NCBI GenBank assembly: GCA_030600865.1
Contig: JAUVUS010000105.1
Coordinates: 1-7,675, forward strand
Source: Bacteroidales bacterium
GTDB taxonomy: Bacteria > Bacteroidota > Bacteroidia > Bacteroidales > UBA12077
Length of the DNA stretch: 7,675 nt
Direction: 5' to 3'
Positions within the stretch are counted from its first letter, which is position 1. Each line of letters begins with the position of its first letter. Shown here one piece after another: positions 1-6,567 of the stretch. The position numbers were made by a program, and so were the translations under genes. The notes under the pieces were generated by a model. That model ran no database searches. It saw nothing but the letters and a program-made list of their open reading frames with translations, and had not been told where the DNA came from.

Positions 1-356
1 AATGCTGAATTTTCTTCTGATCCTTTTATTTTTAAATTCTTAATTAAATTATCTGTTGATGTTTCAATAGAAAATTCCTGATCTTCTCCAACCAAAATAT
101 CAAAATATTTTTTCGATGGTAAAACAATGATATAAACTCCCTGGTTTAGTAAACTATCTCCATGAAAAGAGCCTTTCCCGTTGTTATCAAGCTTAATGGT
201 GTCTTTTACATAAGTTTTATCACCATAGTAATGCCCCAGGTAAATTTTAGTATTTTTTAAATCATTTATTTTAATATTAATCTTGTACGATTGAGAAAAT
301 CCCTTTGTTATAAATAATGTTGATAAAAGAATGATTAAAATGTACTTAAATTTCAT
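1..356 (-). CDS. Exported DUF4369/DUF5106-type thioredoxin-associated protein, N-terminal part (gene cut by the left edge)
   Basis: Reading the minus strand from ATG at 356 gives 118 codons with no stop before the window edge, so the 3' part is missing. The product starts with a Sec signal peptide: a KFK basic end, a hydrophobic core at about residues 5-17 and a likely cleavage after GFSQ (residue 22). No lipobox Cys is seen. The mature part is beta-rich, with KINIKINDLKNTKIYLGHYY followed by alternating strands, and ends in IKGSEENSA. By recall this pattern matches the N-terminal domain (DUF4369/DUF5106) of Bacteroidota envelope proteins that normally continue into a thioredoxin/TlpA-like domain; that domain would lie outside the window, so a redox role cannot be checked here. 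It is divergent from the glycosyltransferase gene, with 82 bases between the two starts. Family assignment is fairly secure and exact function is not. Confidence 0.78.
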   Translation of the reverse strand, partial: MKFKYILIILLSTLFITKGFSQSYKINIKINDLKNTKIYLGHYYGDKTYVKDTIKLDNNGKGSFHGDSLLNQGVYIIVLPSKKYFDILVGEDQEFSIETSTDNLIKNLKIKGSEENSA

Positions 357-386
357 ATTTTTAGATTTTGAACGTTTAAGAAAGGA

Positions 387-394
387 CAAATATA
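387..394 (-). promoter_or_regulatory. Possible -7 box for the left-edge minus-strand gene
   Basis: On the minus strand this reads TATATTTG, an exact match to the Bacteroidota -7 element TAnnTTTG, about 30 bases upstream of the ATG at 356. No TTTG is found at the expected 19-21 base distance upstream, so this is half a promoter match. A nearby plus-strand TATATTTTG (397-405) is one base off and could serve the divergent glycosyltransferase gene. Confidence 0.35.
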
Positions 395-438
395 TCTATA
401 TTTTGTTTTTCTTTGATATCCATTGATAAATTATCAAG

Positions 439-1329
439 ATGATTTCTATCTTAATACCTGTATTTAACAATAATATAACGGATTTAGTTCATGATTTGTA
501 TAAACAGATTGAAGTAATTTCTATTAAAACAGAAATAATAATTGTTGATGATGCATCTGAAGGTGATGATTTAGAAAACAGTAAACTATCTGAACTGAGA
601 AATGTAAAATATGAGAGGCTAATAAAAAATATCGGTAGGTCTAAAATTAGAAATCATTTGGCTTCCCTGGCTAATTTCGATTATTTGTTATTTATCGATT
701 GCGATGCAAAAGTTATTAATAATAAATTTATTAAGAATTACGTAGATTGTATTAAGAATAACAGGGAAGTAGTTTGTGGTGGTTTGGTATATGAAAACAA
801 AAAACCACAGAATCATAAATTATATTTTCGTTGGTATTATGGAATAAAAAGGGAATATAGAACTATTGATAAAAGAATTAAGGAACCGTTTAAATCCTTT
901 TCCTCGTTTAATTTTTTAATTAAAAAAGATGTTTTCCAACAAATTAGATTTGATGAAGAAATTTTAAATTATGGTCACGAGGATACTCTGTTAGGATTAG
1001 AGCTACAAAAACAAACTACAGAAATTTATCACATAGATAATCCTTTACTTCATGATGGATTGGAAGATGCCGGGCAATTTATTAGTAAAACGAATCAATC
1101 AGTAGAAAACTTAAAATACCTTGTTAAAAACTATCCCAAATTACAATCCTTAACTGATACCATAAAATTAATTAAGTACGTTCAATTTATTAAAAGAATA
1201 AAGTTAGCGTGGCTTTTTAAATTATTCTACAATATAATTGGTAAGGTATTTATAAAGAATTTACTATCTAAACATCCTTCACTGTATATTTTTGATTTTT
1301 ATAAGATTTGCTACTATTTTTCATTATAA
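439..1329 (+). CDS. Glycosyltransferase family 2 (GT-A fold)
   Basis: Predicted to transfer a sugar from a nucleotide-sugar donor onto a surface glycan or lipid-linked acceptor at the cytoplasmic face of the inner membrane; donor and acceptor cannot be read from sequence. The 296-aa product opens with ISILIPVFNN, has the nucleotide-binding IIIVDDAS (residues 33-40), then NIGRSKIRN (64-72), and the metal-binding FIDCD with D87 and D89. The stretch SFNFLIKKDVF...FDEE...GHED (157-182) resembles the galactosyltransferase C-terminal region, with E181/D182 as the likely catalytic acidic pair and H205 a possible metal ligand. The last 40 residues are basic and aromatic-hydrophobic, suggesting membrane association. 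ATG at 439 is chosen because the IPVFNN strand begins right after it; there is no Shine-Dalgarno. It stands alone, not in a polysaccharide cluster, and looks rather more AT-rich than argS-ffh-folD, which hints at separate acquisition. Confidence 0.88.
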   Translation: MISILIPVFNNNITDLVHDLYKQIEVISIKTEIIIVDDASEGDDLENSKLSELRNVKYERLIKNIGRSKIRNHLASLANFDYLLFIDCDAKVINNKFIKNYVDCIKNNREVVCGGLVYENKKPQNHKLYFRWYYGIKREYRTIDKRIKEPFKSFSSFNFLIKKDVFQQIRFDEEILNYGHEDTLLGLELQKQTTEIYHIDNPLLHDGLEDAGQFISKTNQSVENLKYLVKNYPKLQSLTDTIKLIKYVQFIKRIKLAWLFKLFYNIIGKVFIKNLLSKHPSLYIFDFYKICYYFSL

Positions 1330-1438
1330 CAATTATTTACGCAGCATAAAGTTATTTTTCGCGTCTTTATATCGATTAAAATTGTAACACAAATCTCTCT
1401 CGTTCGTCATATTAATGAACAAATAAATAAAATACGCT

Positions 1439-1443
1439 GGAGG
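1439..1443 (+). promoter_or_regulatory. Strong Shine-Dalgarno (GGAGG) of the 165-aa gene
   Basis: GGAGG ends 7 bases before the ATG at 1451, ideal spacing. The other complete genes here (glycosyltransferase, argS, ffh, folD and the 141-aa gene) have AT-rich leaders without such a motif, as usual for Bacteroidota. The site decides the start of the small exported protein. Confidence 0.65.
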
Positions 1444-1450
1444 CTGCGAT

Positions 1451-1948
1451 ATGAAAAATTTACTTCTCACATTAAAAACTTTAGCTGCCTTATTACTTCT
1501 AATAACTTTTTATGGCAGTTTGTATTCCCAAAATGTAATCTCTTCGGTAAATGTAAGTGATAATGCTGCTGTAGTAGGCAAGCTGCTTACAAATAATACA
1601 TCAGGCTCAATAATTTTAGATAAAGATTCAGAAAATTGGATGTCCAATAAAAATTATCTGGATATTAACTCATCAAGTTTCAATTATAAGGTAATGATTG
1701 TATTTAATGAGAAAATTTATGAAAACGACAAAGAAATTGAAAACTGGATGCTGGAGGAATCAGAATGGATTCTTTCTAAAAGTGATTTAGATAATACAGT
1801 TGAAGAATTAAATTTAATTGAAGACTGGATGCTTAATGATGATTTCTGGAAAATTAAACCTGCCCGTCCGGCAGGCGGGGAGGATGTAGACAGAAACACT
1901 ATCGAAGATTGGATGCTAGATGATAAATTTTGGGTTATGGTTAAATAA
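1451..1948 (+). CDS. Small exported protein with four degenerate ENWM/IEDWM repeats, unknown function
   Basis: I do not recognise a characterised family. The 165-aa product starts with a clear signal peptide: basic MKNLLLTLK, a Leu-rich core to about residue 19, and likely cleavage after SLYSQ (residue 27). The rest is acidic and holds four copies of a short motif: SENWMSNKNYL (60-70), IENWMLEESEW (96-106), IEDWMLNDDFW (123-133) and IEDWMLDDKFW (151-161). Each has a W-M pair followed 6-7 residues later by an aromatic residue, and copies are 27-36 residues apart. The chain ends four residues after copy 4. A GC-rich palindrome encodes PARPAGG between copies 3 and 4. ATG at 1451 is supported by GGAGG and the signal peptide. 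It is flanked by the glycosyltransferase gene (121 bases upstream) and a strong terminator (2044-2070), so it probably forms its own transcript. A periplasmic or surface location is likely; a binding or scaffold role would be a guess. Confidence 0.82.
   Translation: MKNLLLTLKTLAALLLLITFYGSLYSQNVISSVNVSDNAAVVGKLLTNNTSGSIILDKDSENWMSNKNYLDINSSSFNYKVMIVFNEKIYENDKEIENWMLEESEWILSKSDLDNTVEELNLIEDWMLNDDFWKIKPARPAGGEDVDRNTIEDWMLDDKFWVMVK
1628..1933 (+). repeat. Four-copy degenerate protein-level repeat, consensus (I)E[ND]WML-x-[DE]-x-[FE]-W
   Basis: Copies lie at 1628-1660, 1736-1768, 1817-1849 and 1901-1933. Copies 3 and 4 are nearly identical (IEDWMLNDDFW and IEDWMLDDKFW), copy 2 is intermediate, and copy 1 has lost the leading Ile and ends in Tyr-Leu. 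The nucleotide sequence is also similar (gaagaytggatgct), which suggests tandem duplication followed by drift. The invariant W-M pair plus the distal aromatic residue points to a small packed structural unit or a repeated ligand-contact motif. Confidence 0.8.
1859..1883 (+). repeat. GC-rich palindrome inside the reading frame (REP-like)
   Basis: CCTGCC (1859-1864) pairs with GGCAGG (1870-1875) across a 5-base loop, and CCCG (1863-1866) can alternatively pair with CGGG (1876-1879). The tract is strongly GC-rich in an AT-rich gene and encodes PARPAGG. From memory, similar CCTGCC...GGCAGGCGGGG palindromes are dispersed in many Bacteroidota genomes; a genome search would be needed to confirm that here. 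Confidence 0.6.
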
Positions 1949-1977
1949 ATGAAATTGAATCTAAGGTAAAGCCTTGT

Positions 1978-2034
1978 GAAGGAGGATTAAAAGTACTTTC
2001 CTGTCCTTCGTATTCATATTTTCCCAATTATGAA
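1978..2034 (+). other. Two candidate RNA hairpins downstream of the 165-aa gene
   Basis: GAAGGA (1978-1983) pairs with TCCTTC (2004-2009), and GGA (1984-1986) with TCC (1999-2001) after a 2-base bulge. TTCATA (2013-2018) pairs with TATGAA (2029-2034). CCTTC (2005-2009) could instead pair with GAAGG (2032-2036), so the two hairpins may be mutually exclusive. Together with the terminator just downstream they form a structured 3' end. Regulatory function is not shown. Confidence 0.35.
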
Positions 2035-2043
2035 GGGTAGTTT

Positions 2044-2070
2044 TGACCTGGCTTTGGCCAGGTCATTTTT
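2044..2070 (+). terminator. Intrinsic terminator
   Basis: TGACCTGGC (2044-2052) and GCCAGGTCA (2057-2065) form a perfect 9-bp stem with a TTTG loop, followed by TTTTT (2066-2070) and ATT. It ends plus-strand transcription from the 165-aa gene and insulates argS. Confidence 0.9.
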
Positions 2071-2086
2071 ATTGTACTGGTTTTAC

Positions 2087-2120
2087 AACTCTGTCAGGGG
2101 TTTTAAACCCTAACAGAGTT
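2087..2120 (+). repeat. Palindromic intergenic repeat
   Basis: AACTCTGT (2087-2094) matches ACAGAGTT (2113-2120), and AGGG (2096-2099) pairs with CCCT (2108-2111), with one C/A mismatch between the two stems and a centre of TTTTAAA type. There is no T-run after it, so it is unlikely to be a terminator. By recall, CTGTCAGGG...CCCTGACAG-type palindromes are widespread short repeats in Bacteroidota; dispersal in this genome is untested. Confidence 0.6.
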
Positions 2121-2153
2121 AGGAAGTAAAACATCAGAAGTCTGCCTAATAAA

Positions 2154-2185
2154 TTTGTATTATGTATAATTTGAGCTTACCTTTG
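2154..2185 (+). promoter_or_regulatory. Promoter for argS (Bacteroidota consensus)
   Basis: TTTG at 2154-2157 is followed after 20 bases by TACCTTTG at 2178-2185, fitting the primary sigma factor pattern TTTG-N19/21-TAnnTTTG of this phylum. The start of transcription would be near 2190, giving a leader of roughly 46 bases before the ATG at 2236. Confidence 0.65.
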
Positions 2186-2235
2186 TGCGCTGAATTTTCA
2201 GGTAATACAACACTAAATAAAGGTTATTTTATATC

Positions 2236-4026
2236 ATGGATATTGAGTTAATGTTGAAAAAAGCTGTTTTAAATGCTGTTGGGAAATTATATGAACAAAC
2301 ACCCGATGAGAAATTAATTCAGATTCAGAAAACAAGAAAAGATTTTGATGGTGATTTTACTTTGGTTGTTTTTCCATTGTTGCGAATGTCGAAAAAATCA
2401 CCGGAACAAACTGCCAGTGAATTAGGAGAATATTTAAAAGATAACGTTGAGCAAATTAGTGAATTTAATGTAATTAAAGGTTTTTTAAATCTTTCTATAG
2501 ATAAAAGTTTTTGGATTTCGTATTTAAACACCGTAGTACAAGATGATAATTACGGATTTATTAAGAACAAGGAAAACCCAAAAACTATTTTAATTGAATA
2601 TTCCTCTCCGAATACTAATAAACCACTTCATTTAGGTCATATCAGAAATAATTTATTGGGATATTCTGTTGCCAAAATTCTGGAAACACAGGGAGATAAG
2701 GTATATAAGGTCAACCTTGTAAACGATAGAGGCATACATATTTGCAAATCTATGCTGGCATATCAAAAATGGGGAAAAGGAGAAAAACCAAGCAAGGAAA
2801 AAAAAGGGGATAAATTAGTTGGAGATTATTACGTAAAATTTGACCAGGAATATAAAAAGGAAATCAATGACTTAGTTGCAAAGGGTCAGTCGGAAGAAAA
2901 TGCCAAGAAGAATGCACTTTTGATTTTGGAGGCACAGGAAATGCTTCGTAAATGGGAGTCAAAAGATTCCGAAGTAATATCTCTCTGGAAAGAAATGAAT
3001 CAATGGGTACTTGCAGGTTTTGATGTTACATATAAAAACCTGGGAGTAGATTTTGATAAAGTATATTTCGAATCAGATACTTATAAGCTGGGTAAAAAAT
3101 TGATTCTTGAAGGATTGGAAAAAGGAGTTTTCGTTAAAAAAGAAGATGGTTCTGTTTGGGTCGATTTAACTAAGGAAGGACTTGATCAGAAAATCTTGTT
3201 GCGATCTGATGGAACTTCTGTTTATATGACTCAGGATTTAGGTACGGCACATCAACGTTTTACAGATTATAATGCTGACGAAGCTATATATGTTGTTGGA
3301 AATGAGCAGAATTATCATTTTCAGGTACTTAAAATTGTATTGGGGAAATTAGGATTTAGCTGGTCTGAATACTTATATCATTTGTCTTATGGAATGGTTG
3401 AGTTACCAGAAGGTAAAATGAAATCGCGCGAAGGTACTGTTGTTGATGCCGATGATTTATTGAACGAAATGACCTTGACAGCTGAAGAAATGTCACGTGA
3501 GTTAGGGAAACTGGAGGGATATTCTGATTCTGAAAAGAAACAAATAATAGAAACAATAGGTTTGGGAGCCTTAAAATATTTTATATTAAAAGTCGATCCT
3601 AAAAAAACCATGACATTTGATCCAAAAGAATCGATAGATTTTAATGGTAATACAGGACCTTTTATTCAATATACTTTTGCCAGAATTCAATCTATAATAA
3701 GGAAAGCAAATGATAAAGGGATGGAATTGCCAATTGAGCTTAATTCAAAAATAAAAATATCAAACAAAGAATTGCAACTTATCAAGCTAATTTATAGTTA
3801 CCCTGAAGTGTTAAAAGAAGCGGCTAATGATTATAGCCCGGCACAAATTGCAAACTATATATTTGATCTGGCAAAAGAATTTAATCAGTTTTATCACGAT
3901 CATCCTATTTTGGGCGAAGATGATAAAAGTATTTCCGAATTCAGATTACATCTTTCAAAACAGCTTGGTGAAATTATAAAATCAGGAATGGGATTATTGG
4001 GAATTAATGTTCCTGACCGAATGTAG
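2236..4026 (+). CDS. argS: Arginyl-tRNA synthetase
   Basis: Charges tRNA-Arg with arginine in the cytoplasm using ATP (class I synthetase, EC 6.1.1.19). The 596-aa product is of usual length. Residues 1-90 match the N-terminal Add1 domain that contacts the tRNA elbow. The catalytic Rossmann domain (about 115-460) carries SSPNTNKPLHLGHIRNN (123-139) with the HIGH-type signature HLGH at 132-135. GKMKSREGTVVDADDL (393-408) replaces the classical KMSKS loop, as in many bacterial ArgRS. The DALR anticodon-binding domain occupies about 475-596, with FIQYTFARIQSI at 476-487 and the typical C-terminal MGLLGINVPDRM. ATG at 2236 places the Add1 domain at the normal distance; there is no Shine-Dalgarno. 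It has its own promoter, and ffh follows after 60 bases, also with its own promoter. Nothing appears broken. Confidence 0.98.
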   Translation: MDIELMLKKAVLNAVGKLYEQTPDEKLIQIQKTRKDFDGDFTLVVFPLLRMSKKSPEQTASELGEYLKDNVEQISEFNVIKGFLNLSIDKSFWISYLNTVVQDDNYGFIKNKENPKTILIEYSSPNTNKPLHLGHIRNNLLGYSVAKILETQGDKVYKVNLVNDRGIHICKSMLAYQKWGKGEKPSKEKKGDKLVGDYYVKFDQEYKKEINDLVAKGQSEENAKKNALLILEAQEMLRKWESKDSEVISLWKEMNQWVLAGFDVTYKNLGVDFDKVYFESDTYKLGKKLILEGLEKGVFVKKEDGSVWVDLTKEGLDQKILLRSDGTSVYMTQDLGTAHQRFTDYNADEAIYVVGNEQNYHFQVLKIVLGKLGFSWSEYLYHLSYGMVELPEGKMKSREGTVVDADDLLNEMTLTAEEMSRELGKLEGYSDSEKKQIIETIGLGALKYFILKVDPKKTMTFDPKESIDFNGNTGPFIQYTFARIQSIIRKANDKGMELPIELNSKIKISNKELQLIKLIYSYPEVLKEAANDYSPAQIANYIFDLAKEFNQFYHDHPILGEDDKSISEFRLHLSKQLGEIIKSGMGLLGINVPDRM

Positions 4027-4031
4027 ATTTG

Positions 4032-4062
4032 TTTGAAAGGATTAATTAAAGTTTTAATTTTG
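4032..4062 (+). promoter_or_regulatory. Promoter for ffh (Bacteroidota consensus)
   Basis: TTTG at 4032-4035, exactly 19 bases, then TAATTTTG at 4055-4062 is a full match to TTTG-N19-TAnnTTTG. Predicted transcription start is near 4068, leaving a leader of only about 20 bases before the ffh ATG at 4087. It sits in the 60-base gap after argS, so ffh need not depend on argS read-through. Confidence 0.75.
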
Positions 4063-4086
4063 TAAAGAGTAAAAATATTAAAATAT

Positions 4087-5418
4087 ATGTTTGAGAATTT
4101 ATCAGAACGATTAGAGAAATCCTTTAAAATATTAAAAGGGCAGGGACGAATTTCAGAAATAAATATAGCTGAAACTTTAAAAGATGTACGTCGTGCATTG
4201 CTGGATGCTGACGTTAATTACAAAATAGCTAAAATATTTACCGATACAGTTAAAGAAAAAGCACTTGGTGAGAATGTGTTAAATGCAGTTAACCCAGGGC
4301 AAATGATGATTAAAATTGTTCATGATGAGCTTGTTGAGCTTATGGGTGGACAATCAACCGATGTTAACTTAAAAGGCAATCCTACGGTTGTTTTAATTGC
4401 TGGTCTGCAAGGTTCCGGTAAAACAACGTTTGCGGGGAAATTAGCTAATCATTTAAAATCAAAAAAACAAAGACATCCATTATTAGTTGCATGTGATGTG
4501 TACCGTCCTGCTGCTATTGAACAGTTAAAAATATTAGGTGAACAGATTAATGTTCCTGTTTATAGCGAAGAAGGAAGTAAGGATCCTGTAAAAATTGCTA
4601 AAAATGCGGTAAAACAAGCAAAGAAAGATGGGCAAAATCTGGTAATTGTCGATACCGCTGGTCGTTTGGCTATTGATGAAGAAATGATGAACGAGATAGC
4701 TGCAATAAACAAAGCTATCGATCCGCACGAAACATTGTTTGTGGTCGACTCAATGACTGGTCAGGATGCAGTTAATACAGCTAAAGAATTTAACGACCGC
4801 CTTGATTTCGATGGTGTTGTACTTACTAAGTTAGATGGTGATACTCGTGGTGGTGCTGCCTTATCTATTCGTTCGGTTGTAAATAAACCTATTAAATTTA
4901 TTGGTTCTGGAGAGAAATTAGATGCAATTGATGTTTTCCACCCGGATCGTATGGCCGACCGTATTTTGGGTATGGGTGATGTGGTTTCGTTGGTTGAAAA
5001 AGCACAAGAACAATATAATCAGGAAGAAGCTCGAAAACTTAGTAAGAAAATTGCTAAAAATCAATTTGATTTTAATGATTTCTTAGCGCAGATTGGTCAG
5101 ATAAAGAAAATGGGTAATATTAAAGATTTAGTCGGAATGATCCCCGGAATGGGCAAAATGATGAAAAATATGGATGTTGATGATGATGCGTTTAAAGGCA
5201 TCGAAGCAATCATTCAATCAATGACTCCCACAGAAAGAGAAAATCCAAAGCTTATGAACGGAAGCAGAAGAAAACGAATTGCAATGGGAAGTGGAAATAA
5301 TATTCAAGAAGTAAATCGCCTCATTAAACAGTTTGATGAAACAAAGAAAATGATGAAAATGATGAAAGATGGTAAAGGAATGGCCGGATTGATGAATCGA
5401 ATGTCCGGAATGGGATAA
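4087..5418 (+). CDS. ffh: Signal recognition particle GTPase Ffh (SRP54)
   Basis: Protein part of the bacterial signal recognition particle. With 4.5S RNA it binds signal sequences and transmembrane segments on translating ribosomes and delivers them to FtsY at the membrane. The 443-aa product has the N domain (1-85), with [10 protein letters not shown] at 37-46. The G domain shows the P-loop GLQGSGKTT (106-114), DVYRPAA (137-143), DTAGR (189-193), DSMTGQDA (221-228) and [10 protein letters not shown] (247-256). The methionine-rich M domain (about 300-443) has [13 protein letters not shown] (350-362) and the RNA-binding [11 protein letters not shown] (393-403). All motifs are intact and length is normal. 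ATG at 4087 gives the standard [11 protein letters not shown] start; there is no Shine-Dalgarno. It has its own promoter and is followed 58 bases later by folD, probably on the same transcript. The 4.5S RNA gene is not in this window. Confidence 0.98.
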   Translation: MFENLSERLEKSFKILKGQGRISEINIAETLKDVRRALLDADVNYKIAKIFTDTVKEKALGENVLNAVNPGQMMIKIVHDELVELMGGQSTDVNLKGNPTVVLIAGLQGSGKTTFAGKLANHLKSKKQRHPLLVACDVYRPAAIEQLKILGEQINVPVYSEEGSKDPVKIAKNAVKQAKKDGQNLVIVDTAGRLAIDEEMMNEIAAINKAIDPHETLFVVDSMTGQDAVNTAKEFNDRLDFDGVVLTKLDGDTRGGAALSIRSVVNKPIKFIGSGEKLDAIDVFHPDRMADRILGMGDVVSLVEKAQEQYNQEEARKLSKKIAKNQFDFNDFLAQIGQIKKMGNIKDLVGMIPGMGKMMKNMDVDDDAFKGIEAIIQSMTPTERENPKLMNGSRRKRIAMGSGNNIQEVNRLIKQFDETKKMMKMMKDGKGMAGLMNRMSGMG

Positions 5419-5476
5419 ATATTATATGTGAACAAAATCTAAATTGTAGTGTTTACAAAACAAAAACCTCAACAGC

Positions 5477-6364
5477 ATGAAACTTATAGATGGTAAAAAA
5501 GTTGCAAACGAAATTAAAGAAGAAATTGCTAACGAAGTTCAACAAATAAAGGAAGAAGGGGGTAAAATTCCTCATTTAGCAGCAATTATAGTTGGTCATG
5601 ATGGTGCTAGTGAAACTTACGTTGGTCACAAAGAAAAAGCTTGTACACAAGTTGGTTTTGATTCAACAGTTTTGCGCTTTGAAGATGATATAGCCGAAGA
5701 TACTCTTTTAAGAAAAGTTCATGAACTAAATGATAATCCTGATATCGATGGTTTTATTGTTCAGTTACCGATGCCAAAACATATTTCGGAACAGAAAATT
5801 ATCGAAGCTATTGATCCTAAGAAAGATGTAGATGGTTTTCATCCAATTAATATAGGTCGCGTGGTTATTGGTTTGCCAGCTTACGTTTCTGCAACACCTG
5901 CCGGAATTATTGAACTCATTAAGCGATATAATATCGAAACTTCAGGTAAGGATGTTGTGGTTATTGGTCGAAGTAATATTGTAGGTAAGCCAATTAGTAT
6001 CTTATTGAGTCAGAAAGCAGATCCGGGAAATGCTACAGTAACATTAACACATAGTCGTACAAAAAATTTAAAAGAAGTTGTTTCAAGAGCCGATATTATT
6101 ATTGCAGCTTTGGGAAATGCTGAATTCTTGACAGCTGATATGGTAAAAGAAGGAGCAACAGTTATTGATGTTGGAATAACTCGTGTAAAATCAGATAAAA
6201 CTAAATCGGGTTGGAAACTTTTAGGTGATGTCAAATTCGATGAAGTAGCTGAAAAAGCTGAATATATAACTCCTGTTCCGGGTGGTGTTGGTCCAATGAC
6301 CATCGTTTCATTATTACAAAATACCCTGAAAGCCGCAAAAGGAGAAATTTATCCGAAATTTTAA
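5477..6364 (+). CDS. folD: Bifunctional methylenetetrahydrofolate dehydrogenase / methenyltetrahydrofolate cyclohydrolase
   Basis: Cytoplasmic one-carbon enzyme that oxidises 5,10-methylene-THF to 5,10-methenyl-THF with NADP+ and hydrolyses it to 10-formyl-THF, supplying purine synthesis and initiator-tRNA formylation. The 295-aa product is of normal length. Catalytic residues appear in order: Y48 and K52 in [13 protein letters not shown]96 in VQLPMP, and D119 in KDVDGFHP. The dinucleotide-binding part has [12 protein letters not shown] (161-172), THSRT (191-195), VIDVGI (229-234) and the C-terminal signature [10 protein letters not shown] (266-275). ATG at 5477 gives the usual [10 protein letters not shown] start; no Shine-Dalgarno or clear promoter is seen in the 58-base gap after ffh, so co-transcription with ffh is likely. 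The terminator at 6390-6417 closes the unit 25 bases after the stop. Confidence 0.98.
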   Translation: MKLIDGKKVANEIKEEIANEVQQIKEEGGKIPHLAAIIVGHDGASETYVGHKEKACTQVGFDSTVLRFEDDIAEDTLLRKVHELNDNPDIDGFIVQLPMPKHISEQKIIEAIDPKKDVDGFHPINIGRVVIGLPAYVSATPAGIIELIKRYNIETSGKDVVVIGRSNIVGKPISILLSQKADPGNATVTLTHSRTKNLKEVVSRADIIIAALGNAEFLTADMVKEGATVIDVGITRVKSDKTKSGWKLLGDVKFDEVAEKAEYITPVPGGVGPMTIVSLLQNTLKAAKGEIYPKF

Positions 6365-6389
6365 TATCTAACTAATCTATATATTTTAT

Positions 6390-6417
6390 AAAGGGACTTG
6401 AAAAAGTCCCTTTTTTT
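6390..6417 (+). terminator. Intrinsic terminator of the ffh-folD unit
   Basis: AAAGGGACTT (6390-6399) and AAGTCCCTTT (6404-6413) form a perfect 10-bp stem capped by a GAAA tetraloop. The T-run continues to 6417. It lies 25 bases after the folD stop codon. Confidence 0.95.
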
Positions 6418-6472
6418 GTAGTGTATTTTTTACTTTCGCTTGTCATTCCCGTCCCGAATTCTAAGACTAAAA

Positions 6473-6515
6473 CAAATAGTTGAAAACTATTTGATAAGTT
6501 ATTCTGCCATAACTT
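6473..6515 (+). promoter_or_regulatory. Two adjacent hairpins upstream of the 141-aa gene
   Basis: CAAATAGTT (6473-6481) and AACTATTTG (6485-6493) are a perfect 9-bp inverted repeat with a 3-base spacer GAA. Two bases later, AAGTTAT (6496-6502) and ATAACTT (6509-6515) form a 7-bp stem with a TCTGCC loop. Neither is followed by a T-run, so they are not terminators. A weak promoter, TTG (6514-6516) then TAAATTG (6538-6544) after 21 bases, would overlap the second repeat, which would fit an operator rather than a transcribed leader. The remaining bases from 6421 to 6567 show no gene. Confidence 0.45.
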
Positions 6516-6567
6516 GACATGGGGGTATAATATTTAATAAATTGTATTAAAATATTAAAGGCTTTCT

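Noticed and set aside
1949..1969. ATG overlapping the end of the 165-aa gene, giving a six-codon frame.
   Set aside because: Too short and without supporting signals to be called a gene.
1981..1985. GGAGG that could be a second Shine-Dalgarno.
   Set aside because: No ATG, GTG or TTG with an open frame follows at useful distance; it is better explained as a hairpin arm.
3415..3435. ArgRS lacks a canonical KMSKS motif (it reads KMKSREG).
   Set aside because: This substitution is normal in many bacterial arginyl-tRNA synthetases and is not a sign of inactivation.
6010..6303. Antisense open frame of 97 codons within folD.
   Set aside because: It mirrors a conserved folD coding region, has no promoter or Shine-Dalgarno and no family resemblance. 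The same holds for antisense frames within argS (2325-2531, 3356-3611), ffh (4534-4728) and the 165-aa gene (1717-1899).
6440..6460. TGTCATTCCCGTCCCG, reminiscent of the edges of dispersed repeats in other bacteria.
   Set aside because: No inverted partner is present in the window, so a repeat cannot be supported from sequence alone.
6514..6531. TTGACA (6514-6519) and TATAAT (6526-6531), perfect sigma-70 hexamers.
   Set aside because: They are only 6 bases apart instead of about 17, and Bacteroidota housekeeping sigma does not use these hexamers; treated as chance in AT-rich DNA.
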